64,000 nt of DNA from Bacteroidota bacterium (lineage in GTDB: Bacteria; Bacteroidota; Bacteroidia; Chitinophagales; Chitinophagaceae), in the NCBI GenBank assembly GCA_029573235.1, contig JAKQGX010000004.1, forward strand, positions 1 to 64,000, written 5' to 3'. Made by a program: the position numbers and the translations under genes. Positions 63,546-64,000 of the stretch are shown here, piece after piece. The notes below the pieces were generated by a model that made no database searches, was not told the origin of the DNA, and was given only the letters and a program-made list of their open reading frames with translations. Position 1 is the first letter of the stretch. Every line of letters starts with the position of its first letter.

Positions 63546-63767
63546 ATGGAATCCTATATCACCCTATCCTTTCTAAATGATTTTATTTTTTGCCCAAGGA
63601 GTATTTATTTTCATCAGCTCTATAGCAATTTTACTGAAACTGTGTATAAGCAGCAGCCTCAAATAAAGGGTACTGCTGCCCACCAAAGTATAGACGAGCA
63701 AAACTATAGCACCGCTGCTCATATCCTGTAAGGCTTGGAAGTGTTTAGTAAAGGTTTAATAAGGTGA
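63546..63767 (+). pseudogene. Cas4 N-terminal remnant with in-frame stop
   Basis: MESYITLSFLNDFIFCPRSIYFHQLYSNFTETVYKQQPQIKGTAAHQSIDEQNYSTAAHIL* then GLEVFSKGLIR*; matches the type V Cas4 N-terminus (FCPRSIYFHxLY); reading continues Cas4-like after the TAA at 63729-63731. Confidence 0.82.
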
Positions 63768-63817
63768 AATCATCATAATACTACATTTATAAAAACTAAA
63801 TTTAATACTTTTGCATA

Positions 63818-64000
63818 ATGTTCTATAGGAGAAAAATTATTTTGGCACTTTTACAAATATTTGGAGGACAAATTGATAAAATAAGTCTTCAAAAGTTACT
63901 TTTTTTATTTACAAGAGGGCAAAAAAAAGCAGAATACGATTTTATCCCATATAAATACGGTTGCTATTCGTATTCTGCAAATGCAGATTTAACAGCTATG
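63818..64000 (+). CDS. Partial ORF, possibly SocA/Panacea (DUF4065)-like antitoxin-type protein
   Basis: MFYRRKIILALLQIFGGQIDKISLQKLLFLFTRGQKKAEYDFIPYKYGCYSYSANADLTAM..., open to window end; LQKLLFL...Y.F.PYKYG pattern. Confidence 0.4.
   Translation, partial: MFYRRKIILALLQIFGGQIDKISLQKLLFLFTRGQKKAEYDFIPYKYGCYSYSANADLTAM

Noticed and set aside
1-64000. Insertion sequences or prophage
   Set aside because: No transposase, integrase or phage structural gene recognised in any ORF, including at the CRISPR-locus junctions

Overview
This window reads as a Bacteroidota (Chitinophaga-like) chromosomal segment. About 58 kb is mostly ordinary core and envelope genes: M1 and M16 peptidases, purC, purQ, parAB, pnp-rpsO, ftsY, rnr, hscA, pdhB, TonB receptors, DsbD-type proteins, HU, bTHX and a tRNA-Ser. 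The exceptional part is the 3' end (about 58.1-64.0 kb). There, a visibly A/T-rich cassette lies between two decayed type V-A CRISPR remnants: a 60-codon Cas12a N-terminal fragment upstream, and a Cas4 N-terminal fragment downstream that is cut by an in-frame stop. The cassette has two translationally coupled genes. The first is a divergent 1098-aa Cas12-like effector with RuvC-I D736, RuvC-II E961, RuvC-III D1082 and a four-Cys zinc ribbon where Cas12a carries its Nuc domain. The second is a 640-aa DUF3800 (RNase H-like) protein with a TPR-like C-terminus. No CRISPR array, cas1 or cas2 is visible in the window. A second notable observation is a poly-G10 tract that appears to put the signal peptide of a T9SS-secreted protein out of frame (phase variation or sequencing indel). 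All calls come from reading the sequence and the supplied ORF translations; no database search was run.
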